NCBI GenBank assembly: GCA_016933695.1
Contig: JAFGAL010000001.1
Location: 186,001 to 250,000, forward strand
Reading direction: 5' to 3'
Source of the DNA: Candidatus Zixiibacteriota bacterium
GTDB lineage: Bacteria > Zixibacteria > MSB-5A5 > GN15 > PGXB01
DNA: 64,000 nucleotides
This document shows positions 30,973-39,947 of the stretch, in pieces; position 1 is the stretch's first letter, and each line of letters begins with the position of its first letter. Position numbers and translations under genes: made by a program. Below the pieces are notes generated by a model. It was not told the DNA's origin. It worked only from the letters and a program-made list of their open reading frames with translations, and ran no database searches.

Positions 30973-31554
30973 ATGCACGGTTCGATTTCACAGGAAATGA
31001 GCACGACCATGGAAACGAATCAAAAGGCATCACTATCGACAATCAATACGCGGCTGAACCATACATTCGTGCGTTCGGTCGCATCGATATTCGTCAAACA
31101 GCGCAATCTGCCCAAGCTCTTTTTCTCGGTAACCAAAAAACTGGGAAAATTCTTTTCGATTTCGGGCGCTCTGCTGATTGTGCATTCCTCACGGGATAAC
31201 CGTCTGAAAGTTATCGCGACAAGAAAAGAAAGCCGCGCCCTGGACGGGCTGGCGCTGACTCTGCCGTCGCAGAAATCGCTCTTCTACACCGTGTATAACA
31301 ACGGTGAGCCGTACGTAAAAAACTATCCCGAGGATTTCGAGGGCAATTTCATCGAACAGAAACTCCTGCTGGACGATGACACCAAATCACTGGTGATCTG
31401 CCCCACCATGCACAACGGTTTTCCCAACGGCCTGGTCTGTTTCACCTCGCCGGTTCCCTATGCGTTCGTGATGTTCGAAAAGGGATTTTTGCAGGAGATT
31501 ATGGAGCAGTTCGGCTCGGTCCTCAACCGGGAAACCCGGTTGATCAATATTTAA
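30973..31554 (+). CDS. GAF-like domain protein, third gene of the regulatory unit
   Basis: The 193-residue soluble protein reads like a single GAF domain (KLGKFFSISGALLIVHSSRDN, GEPYVKNYPEDFEGN, SLVICPTMHNGFPNGLVCF). It is preceded by a GA-rich ribosome-binding site and lies 27 bp after the regulator gene. No ligand-binding signature is clear. The position suggests that it senses something for the kinase and regulator. It overlaps the convergent mltG gene by four bases. Confidence 0.6.
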   Translation: MHGSISQEMSTTMETNQKASLSTINTRLNHTFVRSVASIFVKQRNLPKLFFSVTKKLGKFFSISGALLIVHSSRDNRLKVIATRKESRALDGLALTLPSQKSLFYTVYNNGEPYVKNYPEDFEGNFIEQKLLLDDDTKSLVICPTMHNGFPNGLVCFTSPVPYAFVMFEKGFLQEIMEQFGSVLNRETRLINI

Positions 31555-32702
31555 TTGGATTGATTCTCCCGGCGCTTTTGTTTGGCATCCCGTTTGGCAA
31601 CATTGTGTTCTTTCAGGGTTCGGGTGAACGTATGCCGCCCGGTGCCATTCGCCACAAAATACAGATAATCGGTATCCGCCGGTTTGATCGCGGCCTTGAT
31701 CGCCGCCAGCCCCGGGGAGTTGATCGGGCCGGGCGGAAGGCCCTTGTTGCGATAGGTATTGTATGACGATTGGTATTTCAGATCGCGGTACTGCAACGGC
31801 CGATCCAGTCCGCCCAGGGCATAAATCACGGTCGGGTCGGCCTGCAGGCGCATCCCCTTGCGCAGGCGGTTATGGTACACCGAGGAAATCGTCGGCATTT
31901 CGTCGGTATAGTACGCCTCGGCCTCAATAATCGACGCCAGCACCATAATTTCATCTTTCGTTAGATTATTCGGCGCGGGAGTATCAAACACCCCCTCGGT
32001 TTGACGCTGATATTCGGCCACCATCGCGTCGATAATATCCGGCACTTTCATGCCGTACCACAGCTTGTAGGTTTCGGGAAACAGATACCCCTCCAGACTG
32101 CTGAGCCGGTATTTATCCATCGTGTAGGCGGTATCGAAAGCCAGTTCGTGAAATGTGGCGGAATCGATCTCCATCTGACGAGCCAGACGCGCCGCGATTT
32201 TGGCGGCGGTATACCCTTCGGGAACTGTCAGTAAAAGAGTCGCGATATCATGCCGTTTGAATTTGTCGAGAATCTGATACAAAGACATCCTGCCGGAAAA
32301 ATCATAGCGTCCGGGAATCAGGTTCTTATCGATATTGCGAAACACCGCCAGTCGGGAGAACAGCTTGTCATCGGCCACCACCCCGCCCATTTTGAGCGCC
32401 CGGGTGACTTTGGCGAAGGTGTCGTTTTCATCGACCATCACGGACACCACCCCGTCGCTGATTTCATACGGGATAAAAATCTTGAACGCCAGAAATCCGA
32501 CCGCAATAATAATAACCAGTGCAATAAAGCCGAGCAGATGTTTTACTGATTTCATGGGTGTGCCCGCCGATCCGACAAGAAACGCCGCTGTTTTCCACAC
32601 AATCACCGGGATGGCAAGAATCAGCAACGCCAGAGTTGTCAGCCCGTAGAGGATATATTCATACGCCTTGAATGTATTCCCTGTTGTCTCGTGGTCTTTC
32701 AT
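31551..32702 (-). CDS. mltG: Endolytic murein transglycosylase MltG
   Basis: MltG cuts nascent glycan strands in the periplasm and ends their growth. The 383-residue protein has the YceG domain with the catalytic Glu in LASIIEAEAYYTDE. It also has QADPTVIYALGG and the GLPPGPINSPGLAAIKAA motif. The open frame predicts two N-terminal membrane spans, and the start overlaps ruvX by 44 bases. An ATG at 32555 would give the usual single span. Pairing with ruvX is common. Confidence 0.92.
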   Translation of the reverse strand: MKDHETTGNTFKAYEYILYGLTTLALLILAIPVIVWKTAAFLVGSAGTPMKSVKHLLGFIALVIIIAVGFLAFKIFIPYEISDGVVSVMVDENDTFAKVTRALKMGGVVADDKLFSRLAVFRNIDKNLIPGRYDFSGRMSLYQILDKFKRHDIATLLLTVPEGYTAAKIAARLARQMEIDSATFHELAFDTAYTMDKYRLSSLEGYLFPETYKLWYGMKVPDIIDAMVAEYQRQTEGVFDTPAPNNLTKDEIMVLASIIEAEAYYTDEMPTISSVYHNRLRKGMRLQADPTVIYALGGLDRPLQYRDLKYQSSYNTYRNKGLPPGPINSPGLAAIKAAIKPADTDYLYFVANGTGRHTFTRTLKEHNVAKRDAKQKRRENQSN

Positions 32703-33114
32703 CCAGGAATTTCTGCAGGATAATGGCCGCCGCGATTCGATCCACCCTGCCTTTATCCTGTCCTATTTTCTTGTTATAGCCATGTATGACGTTTTCGGCC
32801 TCCGCCGATGAAAATCGTTCATCAATTGTATACATCGGGCCGTCGTATCGTTCCCTTAATCGCTCCATAAACCGATCAACCTTGCGGCACAACTCTCCCC
32901 GACCGCCACCGTCGGCAAGCGCCACCGGGTAGCCGATTACCACCCCAACCGCCTCGGTTTCGGCGATAATCGCGACGATTTCATCGAGCGCAGTATTGAT
33001 CGATTTAACCGTTACGGTTTTATACGGCGATGCGATCAGCCCGGTGGGGTCGGATTTGGCAATCCCGATCCGTTTCTCGCCGTAGTCGATCCCGATATGG
33101 GTTTGGTTGGTCAT
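32659..33114 (-). CDS. ruvX: RuvX/YqgF family RNase H-like protein
   Basis: The 151-residue protein has the RNase H-like fold with IGIDYGEKRIGIAKSD at the N terminus, GVVIGYPVALADGG in the middle and TIDERFSSAEAE with conserved acidic residues. The family is proposed to act in 16S rRNA 5' processing or as a Holliday-junction resolvase. It is divergent from the tRNA-Leu gene. Confidence 0.93.
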   Translation of the reverse strand: MTNQTHIGIDYGEKRIGIAKSDPTGLIASPYKTVTVKSINTALDEIVAIIAETEAVGVVIGYPVALADGGGRGELCRKVDRFMERLRERYDGPMYTIDERFSSAEAENVIHGYNKKIGQDKGRVDRIAAAIILQKFLDERPRDNREYIQGV

Positions 33115-33210
33115 GAGGCCAATCTATGACGCGGGTGTCATCAAGTCAAATCAATAACCGCCAACAGAATCACTAAAAATGCCCCCTGCGGGTATCCCCC
33201 CAGCTCGTCC

Positions 33211-33239
33211 TTGACTATCCCCGGCAAATCGGCTATATT
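33211..33239 (+). promoter_or_regulatory. Sigma-70 promoter of tRNA-Leu-tig-clpP-clpX
   Basis: TTGACT (33211-33216), a 17-bp spacer and TATATT (33234-33239) lie 12 bp before the tRNA. A start point near 33246 gives a short 5' leader. No other promoter is evident before tig. Confidence 0.8.
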
Positions 33240-33251
33240 CTGACGCTAATT

Positions 33252-33333
33252 GCGAGAGTGGCGGAACTGGTAGACGCGCTGGATTTAGGATCCAGTCCCT
33301 CACGGGGTGGGGGTTCAAGTCCCCCCTTTCGCA
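33252..33333 (+). tRNA. tRNA-Leu (anticodon UAG)
   Basis: The 82-base gene folds as a class II tRNA. The acceptor arms GCGAGAG and CTTTCGC pair with one G-T, and the anticodon stem CTGGA/TCCAG encloses TTTAGGA. A short variable arm and a TTC-containing T arm follow. The anticodon TAG reads CUA/CUN Leu codons. The discriminator is A, as for Leu. The CCA end is not encoded. Confidence 0.97.
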
Positions 33334-33361
33334 TGATTTTGACAGAAAGGATTGGAGCGGT

Positions 33362-34663
33362 TTGAAATCGACAATAAAATCATCGGACGGACTGGTTCGG
33401 GAAATCGAAATTGAAATCCCGGCCGAGACGGTGGACGCCGCCTTTGCCGAGGCTTATCACAAATATCGCAAAGAAGCCAAAATCAAGGGATTCCGTCCCG
33501 GCAAGGCACCATTGACGGTTATCAAGGGGAAATTCCAGGCGGCCATTTTTGAAGACGTTTTGCAGGAACTGGTCAATGCATCTTATCCCGATGCGGTGCG
33601 CAAGCACCAGCTCGATATCGCCTCGCGTCCGACCTTTCCCGATCTGAATCTGAAAGAAGGCGAACCGTTTGTCTATATCGCCAAAGTCGAAGTGATGCCC
33701 AAGCTGGAAAAAGTCGATTACAGCGGACTGACCCTGCCGCAGGACGAGATCGATGTCCGTGACGACGAAGTCAACACGATCGTCGAATACCTGCGCAAGA
33801 AACATTCCGAAATCCGCCCGGTCGAACGCGCCGCCGAGAAAGACGATGTGGTCGTGGTTGATCTCAATAAGCTCGAGGATCCCGGCAACGTGCTGGAAAA
33901 AGACTCCTTTCCCAACACCGAAATCGATTTGGGAAGCGGGTACACGGTCAAGGAATTCCGCGACGCGATCATCGGCGCCAAGTCGGGCGAGGAGCGCGAA
34001 ATCGAAGTGGGCTATCCGGATGATTATTCCGATGAGCGTTTCGCCGGAAAACGGGTGAAATACCTGGCGAAAATCAACGAAGTCAAGCACCGGGTTCTGC
34101 CCCCGGCCGACGACGCGTTCGCGAAACAAACCGGCGAGGTCGAAACCATGCTCGAAATGCGGTTGAAAATCCGCGATGATCTGAAACTGCAAAAAGAGCG
34201 TGACCGTCGCCAGTTCAACCGCGATGAAATCCGACGCCAGATGAACGAAAAAAACGAGATTCCGATTCCCGACAGCATGGTGAAAAACTACCTGGACTCG
34301 CTGGTCGAGGAGTTCAAACAGAAAAAACAACCGGTTGAAGAAGATAAAGTAGTCGAGCAGTACGGCCCGATGGCGGTCAACTCCCTGCGCTGGAATATGC
34401 TGATGCATCAGCTGGCGAAGGACGAAAACATTGAAGTTTTGCCGTCAGATACCGAAAATTGGATTAAGGCTTTTGCCGAGGGATATAAGATGACGTACGA
34501 CGAAGCCAGAAACATGCTGGCCAAGTCGGGGCGTATCCCGGAAATCAGGGAAACCATCCTTGAGGATAAGGTGTATGATTTTCTGATGGCGAAAGTCAAC
34601 TACGTTCCCATCGAAGGGGCCGGACAACAGGAAGATAACAAAGATGTCACGGAGGAAAAGTAG
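33362..34663 (+). CDS. tig: Trigger factor
   Basis: This 433-residue ribosome-bound chaperone has an N-terminal ribosome-docking domain with the signature KGFRPGKAP near residue 45. An FKBP-like domain sits in the middle and a helical C-terminal domain follows. The start is a TTG with GGAG four bases upstream; no ATG is in range. It begins 28 bp after the tRNA, without an intervening terminator, so it is probably co-transcribed with it. Confidence 0.95.
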   Translation: MKSTIKSSDGLVREIEIEIPAETVDAAFAEAYHKYRKEAKIKGFRPGKAPLTVIKGKFQAAIFEDVLQELVNASYPDAVRKHQLDIASRPTFPDLNLKEGEPFVYIAKVEVMPKLEKVDYSGLTLPQDEIDVRDDEVNTIVEYLRKKHSEIRPVERAAEKDDVVVVDLNKLEDPGNVLEKDSFPNTEIDLGSGYTVKEFRDAIIGAKSGEEREIEVGYPDDYSDERFAGKRVKYLAKINEVKHRVLPPADDAFAKQTGEVETMLEMRLKIRDDLKLQKERDRRQFNRDEIRRQMNEKNEIPIPDSMVKNYLDSLVEEFKQKKQPVEEDKVVEQYGPMAVNSLRWNMLMHQLAKDENIEVLPSDTENWIKAFAEGYKMTYDEARNMLAKSGRIPEIRETILEDKVYDFLMAKVNYVPIEGAGQQEDNKDVTEEK

Positions 34664-35260
34664 ATGACCCTCATACCAATGGTTGTCGAACAAACCGGGC
34701 GGGGCGAACGCGCCTATGATATCTACTCCCGTCTGCTGAAAGACCGAATCATATTTATCGGGGCGCCGATTGACGACAATCTCGCTAATCTCGTAATAGC
34801 CCAGTTGCTGTTCCTGCAGGCCGAAGACCCGGAAAAGGACATTTACGTGTATATCAACTCGCCGGGCGGTTCGGTATCCGCCGGACTGGCGATTTATGAC
34901 ACCCTGCAGTTTATCAAACCGGCGGTATGCACCACCTGTATGGGGATGGCGGCATCGATGGGGGCGTTTCTGCTTGCGGCCGGAACCAAAGGCAAGCGCG
35001 CGGCTCTGCCGAATTCGCGCATTATGATTCACCAGCCCATTGCCGGCACCCAGGGACAGGTTTCCGATATCGAGATCATGACCAAGGAATTCGCCGGTAC
35101 CAAAAAGCGTCTGAATGAGCTCCTGGTTTATCACACCGGTCAACCGATCGAGACGATTGAAAAGGATACCGATCGTAATTTCTTCATGTCGGCGCAGGAA
35201 GCGGTGGATTACGGCCTGATCGACAAGATTTACGAATTCAAACCGAAAGAATCAAAATAA
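34664..35260 (+). CDS. clpP: ATP-dependent Clp protease proteolytic subunit
   Basis: The 198-residue serine protease has the complete triad: Ser in [11 protein letters not shown], His in [10 protein letters not shown] and Asp in [11 protein letters not shown]. The ATG follows the tig stop at once. It forms tetradecamers that work with ClpX, encoded next. Confidence 0.97.
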   Translation: MTLIPMVVEQTGRGERAYDIYSRLLKDRIIFIGAPIDDNLANLVIAQLLFLQAEDPEKDIYVYINSPGGSVSAGLAIYDTLQFIKPAVCTTCMGMAASMGAFLLAAGTKGKRAALPNSRIMIHQPIAGTQGQVSDIEIMTKEFAGTKKRLNELLVYHTGQPIETIEKDTDRNFFMSAQEAVDYGLIDKIYEFKPKESK

Positions 35261-35275
35261 CAGGATGGGATCATT

Positions 35276-36562
35276 TTGACTGACGAGTCAAAACGCAAGT
35301 CATCGGATGGCAACTTCGGATCACATCATCGGTGCAACTTCTGCGGCAAACCGGCCTCCAAGGTCAAACGGCTGTTTGCCGGATACGAAGCGTTTATCTG
35401 CAACGAATGTGTTACCCTTTGTCATGATATCCTGATCACGTCACCCGAAGCAGGCGATATCGAACAGACGTTCGATGTCCCCAAACCGGCTGAAATCAAG
35501 GGCTTTCTCGACCAGTATGTGATCGGGCAGGAATACGCCAAACGCAACGTGGCGGTGGCGGTGTATAACCATTACCGACGCATCAACACACTGGCGGAGG
35601 CGGCGCAAAAACCGGTTTCCGACGACGATGTCGAACTGGAAAAATCGAATATCCTGATGATCGGTCCGACCGGCACCGGAAAGACATTGATTGCCCGCAC
35701 GCTGGCCAAATTTCTAAAAGTGCCGTTTTGTATCGCCGATGCCACCGTTCTCACCGAGGCCGGCTATGTCGGCGAGGATGTCGAGAATATTCTGGTGCGG
35801 CTGTATCAGGCATCGAATTTCAACCAGACCATGACCGAGCGCGGGATTATCTATATCGATGAACTCGATAAGATTGCCCGCACCGAAGGCAACCCGTCGA
35901 TCACGCGCGACGTCTCCGGCGAGGGTGTTCAGCAGGGCCTGCTGAAAATTCTCGAGGGGACGGTGTCCAATATCCCGCCCAAGGGTGGACGCAAACATCC
36001 CGAACAGTCGTTCGTACCGATCAATACGGCAAATATTCTGTTTATTTGCGGCGGGGCGTTCGATGGTCTCGAGAAAATTATCGCGCGGCGGGTCGGCAAA
36101 AAACAGGTCGGGTTCGATGCCGAGAATTTGGATATCACCAAGGATTCGCCGGAAATTCTCAGCTATGTCGAACCGGCGGATTTACTGGCATACGGATTGA
36201 TTCCGGAGATGATCGGCCGCCTGCCGGTGGTCGCCCCTCTGCAACCGCTTGACAAAAACGCCCTGTTCTCGATCCTGACCGAACCGAAAAACGCGCTGGT
36301 CAAACAATACCGGCAGTTGTTCGCGATGGACGGGATCAAGCTGACATTTGAGAAAGAGGCGTTGTGGGAAGCGGTCGCGATCGCCGAGAAGAAAAAGACC
36401 GGTGCGCGCGCCCTTCGATCGATTTTCGAAAACACCCTGCTGGACTTGATGTTCGAGGCGCCGTCGCAGGATGATATCGAGGAAATCGTGATCACGCCCG
36501 AAGTGGTCACCGCCAACGGCAAGGCCAAACTGATTAAAAAGTCACACAAAAAGACGGCATAA
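35276..36562 (+). CDS. clpX: ATP-dependent Clp protease ATPase subunit ClpX
   Basis: This 428-residue AAA+ unfoldase has an N-terminal zinc-binding domain with CNFCGK...CNEC. It has Walker A GPTGTGKT, Walker [11 protein letters not shown] and the sensor-2 region with GARALRS. The ClpP-contacting IGF loop and the pore GYVGEDVE loop are present. The start is a TTG, like that of tig in the same operon. The gene ends before a good terminator. Confidence 0.97.
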   Translation: MTDESKRKSSDGNFGSHHRCNFCGKPASKVKRLFAGYEAFICNECVTLCHDILITSPEAGDIEQTFDVPKPAEIKGFLDQYVIGQEYAKRNVAVAVYNHYRRINTLAEAAQKPVSDDDVELEKSNILMIGPTGTGKTLIARTLAKFLKVPFCIADATVLTEAGYVGEDVENILVRLYQASNFNQTMTERGIIYIDELDKIARTEGNPSITRDVSGEGVQQGLLKILEGTVSNIPPKGGRKHPEQSFVPINTANILFICGGAFDGLEKIIARRVGKKQVGFDAENLDITKDSPEILSYVEPADLLAYGLIPEMIGRLPVVAPLQPLDKNALFSILTEPKNALVKQYRQLFAMDGIKLTFEKEALWEAVAIAEKKKTGARALRSIFENTLLDLMFEAPSQDDIEEIVITPEVVTANGKAKLIKKSHKKTA

Positions 36563-36583
36563 GACTATCGTAAGATATATCCT

Positions 36584-36613
36584 AAAGCCCGCTTTTCCGG
36601 CGGGCTTTTTTTT
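36584..36613 (+). terminator. Rho-independent terminator of the clp operon
   Basis: AAAGCCCGC pairs with GCGGGCTTT around a 7-base loop and runs into a tract of eight or nine T. Confidence 0.9.
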
Positions 36614-36792
36614 GACGGGGTTTTAATATAAAAATACTGCATGATATCATTTGACAAGACCTGATAATTGTACATTCATTCCGGGAGAGATAACATCGAC
36701 GACGGGGCTTGCAGCACGGTCATTCGCCGCCGAACAAAGCGGACCTGTACGGCCCGCGGACGTTTTGCCTTACGCTGTAAGGAGGATCAACA

Positions 36793-37587
36793 ATGCCGCA
36801 GGAAAAAAGACTGCTGGTCGACGTCGGGATGAAAAACCTGCCGTTCCCCATGAAAGTTGCATCGAAAAAAGAACCCGACGGGCAGGCCACGGTCGGGACG
36901 GTTTCGGTCAGCGCCAGAATCACCAGTGAATTCGAGGCCGACTGGATCGACACGTTCATACGCGTCTTCCATCAGCATCGCGACAATATCGGAACCAAAT
37001 TTCTTCGCCATAACATCGTCGATTACTTCAGAGAACTCAACGCCACCTCGGCGCGCGTGACATTCGACTACCCGTTCTTTATCGAAAAAACCACGCCGGT
37101 CTCCAAAGACAAATGCCTGGTGAAATACCAGTGTTCCTACTCAGCCAAAATCTCGCCGTTGCAGGAAGATCCCAAAATCACATTCCGGATCGAAATCCCG
37201 GTCATCACCACCGATCCCGCCTCGGTTCCAGGACAGGCGGGCGGCCTGTACGGGCAATTGAGTATGGTGCTGGTGGAGGTGGCGTCGCAGAAGGACGTGT
37301 ATCCCGAGGAGCTGGTGGAGATCGCCGACCGACACGCGCTCTCCCCGGTGTATTCGTTTCTGGATCGCGAGGACCAGATTCATATCGTCCAGAAAGTGCA
37401 CTCCCAGAAAAAATCCAGCGTGGTCATGACCGATGAGATCAAAGAGGAACTGGCGCGCAACGACAATATCGAATGGTTCATGGTGCACTGCACGAATTTC
37501 GGAATGTTGCACTCGTACAGCACGATTGTCGGCACCGAGAAAAGCATGTGGGTTCCGCTGAGCGGATACGAGGACGACGAAGTTTGA
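36793..37587 (+). CDS. FolE2-like (GTP cyclohydrolase IB family) protein lacking the catalytic motifs
   Basis: The 264-residue protein aligns end to end with FolE2. GMKNLPFPMKV matches the family N terminus, and FDYPFFIEKTTPVSK, EELVEIADRHALSPVY and IEWFMVHCTNF all fall in the expected places. The residues that do chemistry do not. The GIHMSR motif is replaced by ADWIDT. The Cys motif TLCPCSKEIS is replaced by TTDPASVPGQ. GAHNQR is GLYGQL, KRPDEK is DREDQI and SIHNHNA is MLHSYST. True FolE2 makes dihydroneopterin triphosphate with Zn or Mn. This homologue should not, unless it uses another mechanism. It is a single-gene unit with its own terminator. Confidence 0.8.
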   Translation: MPQEKRLLVDVGMKNLPFPMKVASKKEPDGQATVGTVSVSARITSEFEADWIDTFIRVFHQHRDNIGTKFLRHNIVDYFRELNATSARVTFDYPFFIEKTTPVSKDKCLVKYQCSYSAKISPLQEDPKITFRIEIPVITTDPASVPGQAGGLYGQLSMVLVEVASQKDVYPEELVEIADRHALSPVYSFLDREDQIHIVQKVHSQKKSSVVMTDEIKEELARNDNIEWFMVHCTNFGMLHSYSTIVGTEKSMWVPLSGYEDDEV

Positions 37588-37618
37588 CGATTTTAGTCAT
37601 CTTATATTCGACCATACG

Positions 37619-37647
37619 CCGCCGGGGCACTCCCGGCGGTTTTTTTA
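37619..37647 (+). terminator. Rho-independent terminator of the FolE2-like gene
   Basis: CCGCCGGG pairs with CCCGGCGG around GCACT, followed by a T-run. Confidence 0.88.
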
Positions 37648-37694
37648 TGGTATAATCTCACTTGGGATAGTCAAGAAAAACAGTATATTGCAAT

Positions 37695-38474
37695 ATGTCT
37701 GATCGTAAAGACAATTCCGGCTCTGATCTTCCGTCGTACAAAACCTATTTCGGGAAGTACTACACCATTACGCCGTTTTTCAAGGCGTTGACCGATGATC
37801 GCACGGATAGCGAAGTCGACCAACTCTGCACGCTGTGCGGATTCACTTCGGAGGATCGTATCCTCGATCTGGGGTGCGGCCAGGGACGGCATTGTACCGG
37901 TTAGGCTGGGCGAGGTCTGAAACCGATCGGACTGGACTTCGCTCCCACTCTTTTGGCGTTGGCGCGGGATGAAGCTCATAGTAGAAACATCCATGTCCCC
38001 TATGTCAGGGCCGACATGAACTGTCTTCCCTTTGCCGACAATTCGTTTTCATGGGTGTTATCGCTGTTTGGGAGTTTCGGTTATCACGATGACCATGACA
38101 ACATTCTGGTCATCAAAGAAATCAGTCGCGTTCTCAAACTGGGCGGCAATGTTCTTCTGGACATCTGGAATCTACATAAGGCGGTCATACTCAATGGCGA
38201 AAAACAGCGATACCAAATCTCAGATAATGAGTATGTCACGCAACGGTACGAATATAACGCATCATCAAAACGCATGATCATACGAAGATGGTTTCAATTG
38301 TACGACACCGAACGGGAATTCGCCATTTCTTTCCGGGTGTACTCACAAGAGGAAATCACCGATTTGTTGATGTCATCGGGGTTAACGATCAGCAACATCT
38401 ACGGCGGCTATGATCGTTCTGAATTTACGCCACAGTCACGGAATATGGTAATAATTGGTGTAAAGTATCCGTAG
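37695..38474 (+). pseudogene. Class I SAM methyltransferase interrupted by one in-frame stop
   Basis: The frame from ATG 37695 to the stop at 38474 encodes a UbiE-like methyltransferase of 259 codons. It includes motif I ILDLGCGQGRH (about residues 56-66), the GLDFAP acidic-loop motif and RADMNCLPFADNSF. A TAG at 37902-37904 falls between GRHCTG and AGRGLKPIGLD in the same frame. Aligned with intact relatives (GRHALELARRGY), no residue is missing, so one base change such as TTG to TAG explains it. The two halves cannot work separately. It could also be a sequencing error. The gene borders the REP/RAYT patch. Confidence 0.75.
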
Positions 38475-38522
38475 TGCAGGATTCCTGTCGAAGACGCTGA
38501 GTTTTCAAAGGGTGATCCTGCC
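38470..38522. repeat. Degenerate REP-like element, split
   Basis: CGTAGTGCAGGATTCCTGT (38470-38488) and GTGATCCTGCC (38512-38522) match the two halves of the REP palindrome at 38571 but are separated by about 23 extra bases. Confidence 0.55.
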
Positions 38523-38570
38523 GTTGTGATTAATTGTTATTATCTAAATACAACGTTGTTTCAAAGACCG

Positions 38571-38598
38571 CGTAGGGCAGGATCCCTGTGATCCTGCC
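38571..38598 (+). repeat. REP palindrome, left of the RAYT gene
   Basis: The 28-bp element consists of CGTAG followed by a hairpin with a perfect 9-bp stem (GGCAGGATC/GATCCTGCC) and the loop CCTGT. It is identical, in inverse orientation, to the element at 39140-39167. Confidence 0.88.
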
Positions 38599-38609
38599 GT
38601 CTTGATTTG

Positions 38610-39113
38610 CTAATCATCACCAAAATCGCCATTAAAAACCAGCTCTCGACTCCCCCAATCTTCAGAATAGTATCCGTCTTGGAAAAACTCATGAATGGAT
38701 GAATGTATATAAGCAAACGGATCATTTGTATATCCATGCTTAACGGGATTATAATGCATATAGTTTATACGAGTATTCATGTCGTCCTGATTACGAATAA
38801 CATGATCCCAAAATCGACTTTGCCAGATACGCCCCGTGACAAGACCATACCGTTTTCGATACATTGCCCCAAAAGACAGTTTGATTCGATGCAAGATATC
38901 GGAGAGATTGTTCAAGCCGGGATCAATCAAAAGGTGTGCATGATCAGGTAGGAAAACGTATGCGACTAAATTGAATTCAATACGGTTCTTCGTATTACTG
39001 ATGGCCTTCCAGAGCAGATCGTAATTGTCTTCAAGATACGGTTGTCTATTATATGTGACATTGGTTACAAAATATGTCTGCCCTTCATGATACAAACGCT
39101 TTAATTTGGACAT
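38610..39113 (-). mobile_element. REP-associated tyrosine transposase (RAYT, Y1/HUH family)
   Basis: This 167-residue protein is a Y1 single-strand transposase of the IS200/RAYT family. The HUH pair is in VFLPDHAHLLIDPG and the catalytic Tyr region reads NYMHYNPVKHGY. GAGG lies eight bases upstream of the ATG. RAYTs process the REP hairpins that flank them, and here both flanks carry the same 28-bp element in inverted orientation. The gene looks intact, so the REP family may still be mobile or maintained. Base composition is more AT-rich than neighbouring genes. Confidence 0.9.
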
Positions 39114-39139
39114 TGTGATTGCCTCTTTTTATTTAAGAT

Positions 39140-39167
39140 GGCAGGATCACAGGGATCCTGCCCTACG
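39140..39167 (-). repeat. REP palindrome, right of the RAYT gene
   Basis: This is the exact reverse complement of 38571-38598, including the CGTAG tail. The two copies point outward from the RAYT gene with the hairpins nearest to it. Confidence 0.88.
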
Positions 39168-39199
39168 AAAACTTGACATGAAAGACAGTATCTATGGAT

Positions 39200-39733
39200 C
39201 TACTTAATCACGCCACCAATAAACACATCAGTGGCATATATTGTGTCTATTGGTAAGGGTTCATTATTACAGGTCAAAAAAGTGCTTAGATCAATACTGA
39301 TGATCGGTGGGTCGTCCCACCCTGTATACTTCGCAGAATCCCGAACTTCGTGAAGATCATAATCGTACCATAACCTGCACTTATATTGTCTACCCAACTT
39401 AAATACAGAATTTTCTACAAAGGTTGCCTTCATTACTGTTTTGTTTAATAAGACGTTAATATTGTCGGTATTGTAAGTTATAACATTATGCTTATCATTA
39501 TCGTTAACAACGATTGTAAGATAAAGGCTATATATAGAAGTGTCCTCACGAGTATATTCATAACTTTTACCATGTAATTCGATATTAAGTGAATAAGGGA
39601 TGAGTTTGATTTTTAGTCTATTGCTATATGAACTGTCCTGATACTTAAAATGGATATTATTACACGGACAACCTTCAAGAAGAGTAATAATCAGAAATGC
39701 CAATATCAAAACAGATAAGCGGCTCTTGGTCAT
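39200..39733 (-). CDS. Predicted lipoprotein of unknown function
   Basis: The 177-residue protein starts with a lipoprotein signal (LIITLLEGC, Cys 22 as the lipid site). The mature part is rich in Asn, Tyr and Ile and shows no known domain. Base composition is AT-rich, unlike the genes around the patch, and it lies between two REP elements. These are signs that it was acquired together with the RAYT region. Confidence 0.65.
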   Translation of the reverse strand: MTKSRLSVLILAFLIITLLEGCPCNNIHFKYQDSSYSNRLKIKLIPYSLNIELHGKSYEYTREDTSIYSLYLTIVVNDNDKHNVITYNTDNINVLLNKTVMKATFVENSVFKLGRQYKCRLWYDYDLHEVRDSAKYTGWDDPPIISIDLSTFLTCNNEPLPIDTIYATDVFIGGVIK

Positions 39734-39786
39734 GGCAAATTTCCTTGTTCATACATTATCATGTATTCAATAGGTAATTAATTCAT

Positions 39787-39812
39787 GGGCCAGGATCAAC
39801 CCTGCCCTACGG
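39787..39812 (-). repeat. Diverged REP-like element
   Basis: Read on the minus strand the element is CCGTAGGGCAGGGTTGATCC followed by TGGCCC. This keeps the CGTAGGGCAGG head and the GATCCTG tail of the REP with two small changes. Confidence 0.6.
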
Positions 39813-39947
39813 AAAATATAATATATACTATTCTCACCGCAATTCAATATTCGCCATTTTTGCGTTGCTTTTATTCCTTGCCTTAATCCCCCGTCTGGCG
39901 TACCATTCCGGTAATTTGACACAAACTGACAACAGGAGCGATGTATC

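Noticed and set aside
33380-34408. A 342-codon minus-strand frame opposite tig
   Set aside because: It is antisense to trigger factor and has a Phe/His/Asp-rich shadow composition.
37902-37904. TAG codon read as pyrrolysine
   Set aside because: No pyl genes or related sites are seen in the window, and a single base change from a Leu codon explains it more simply.
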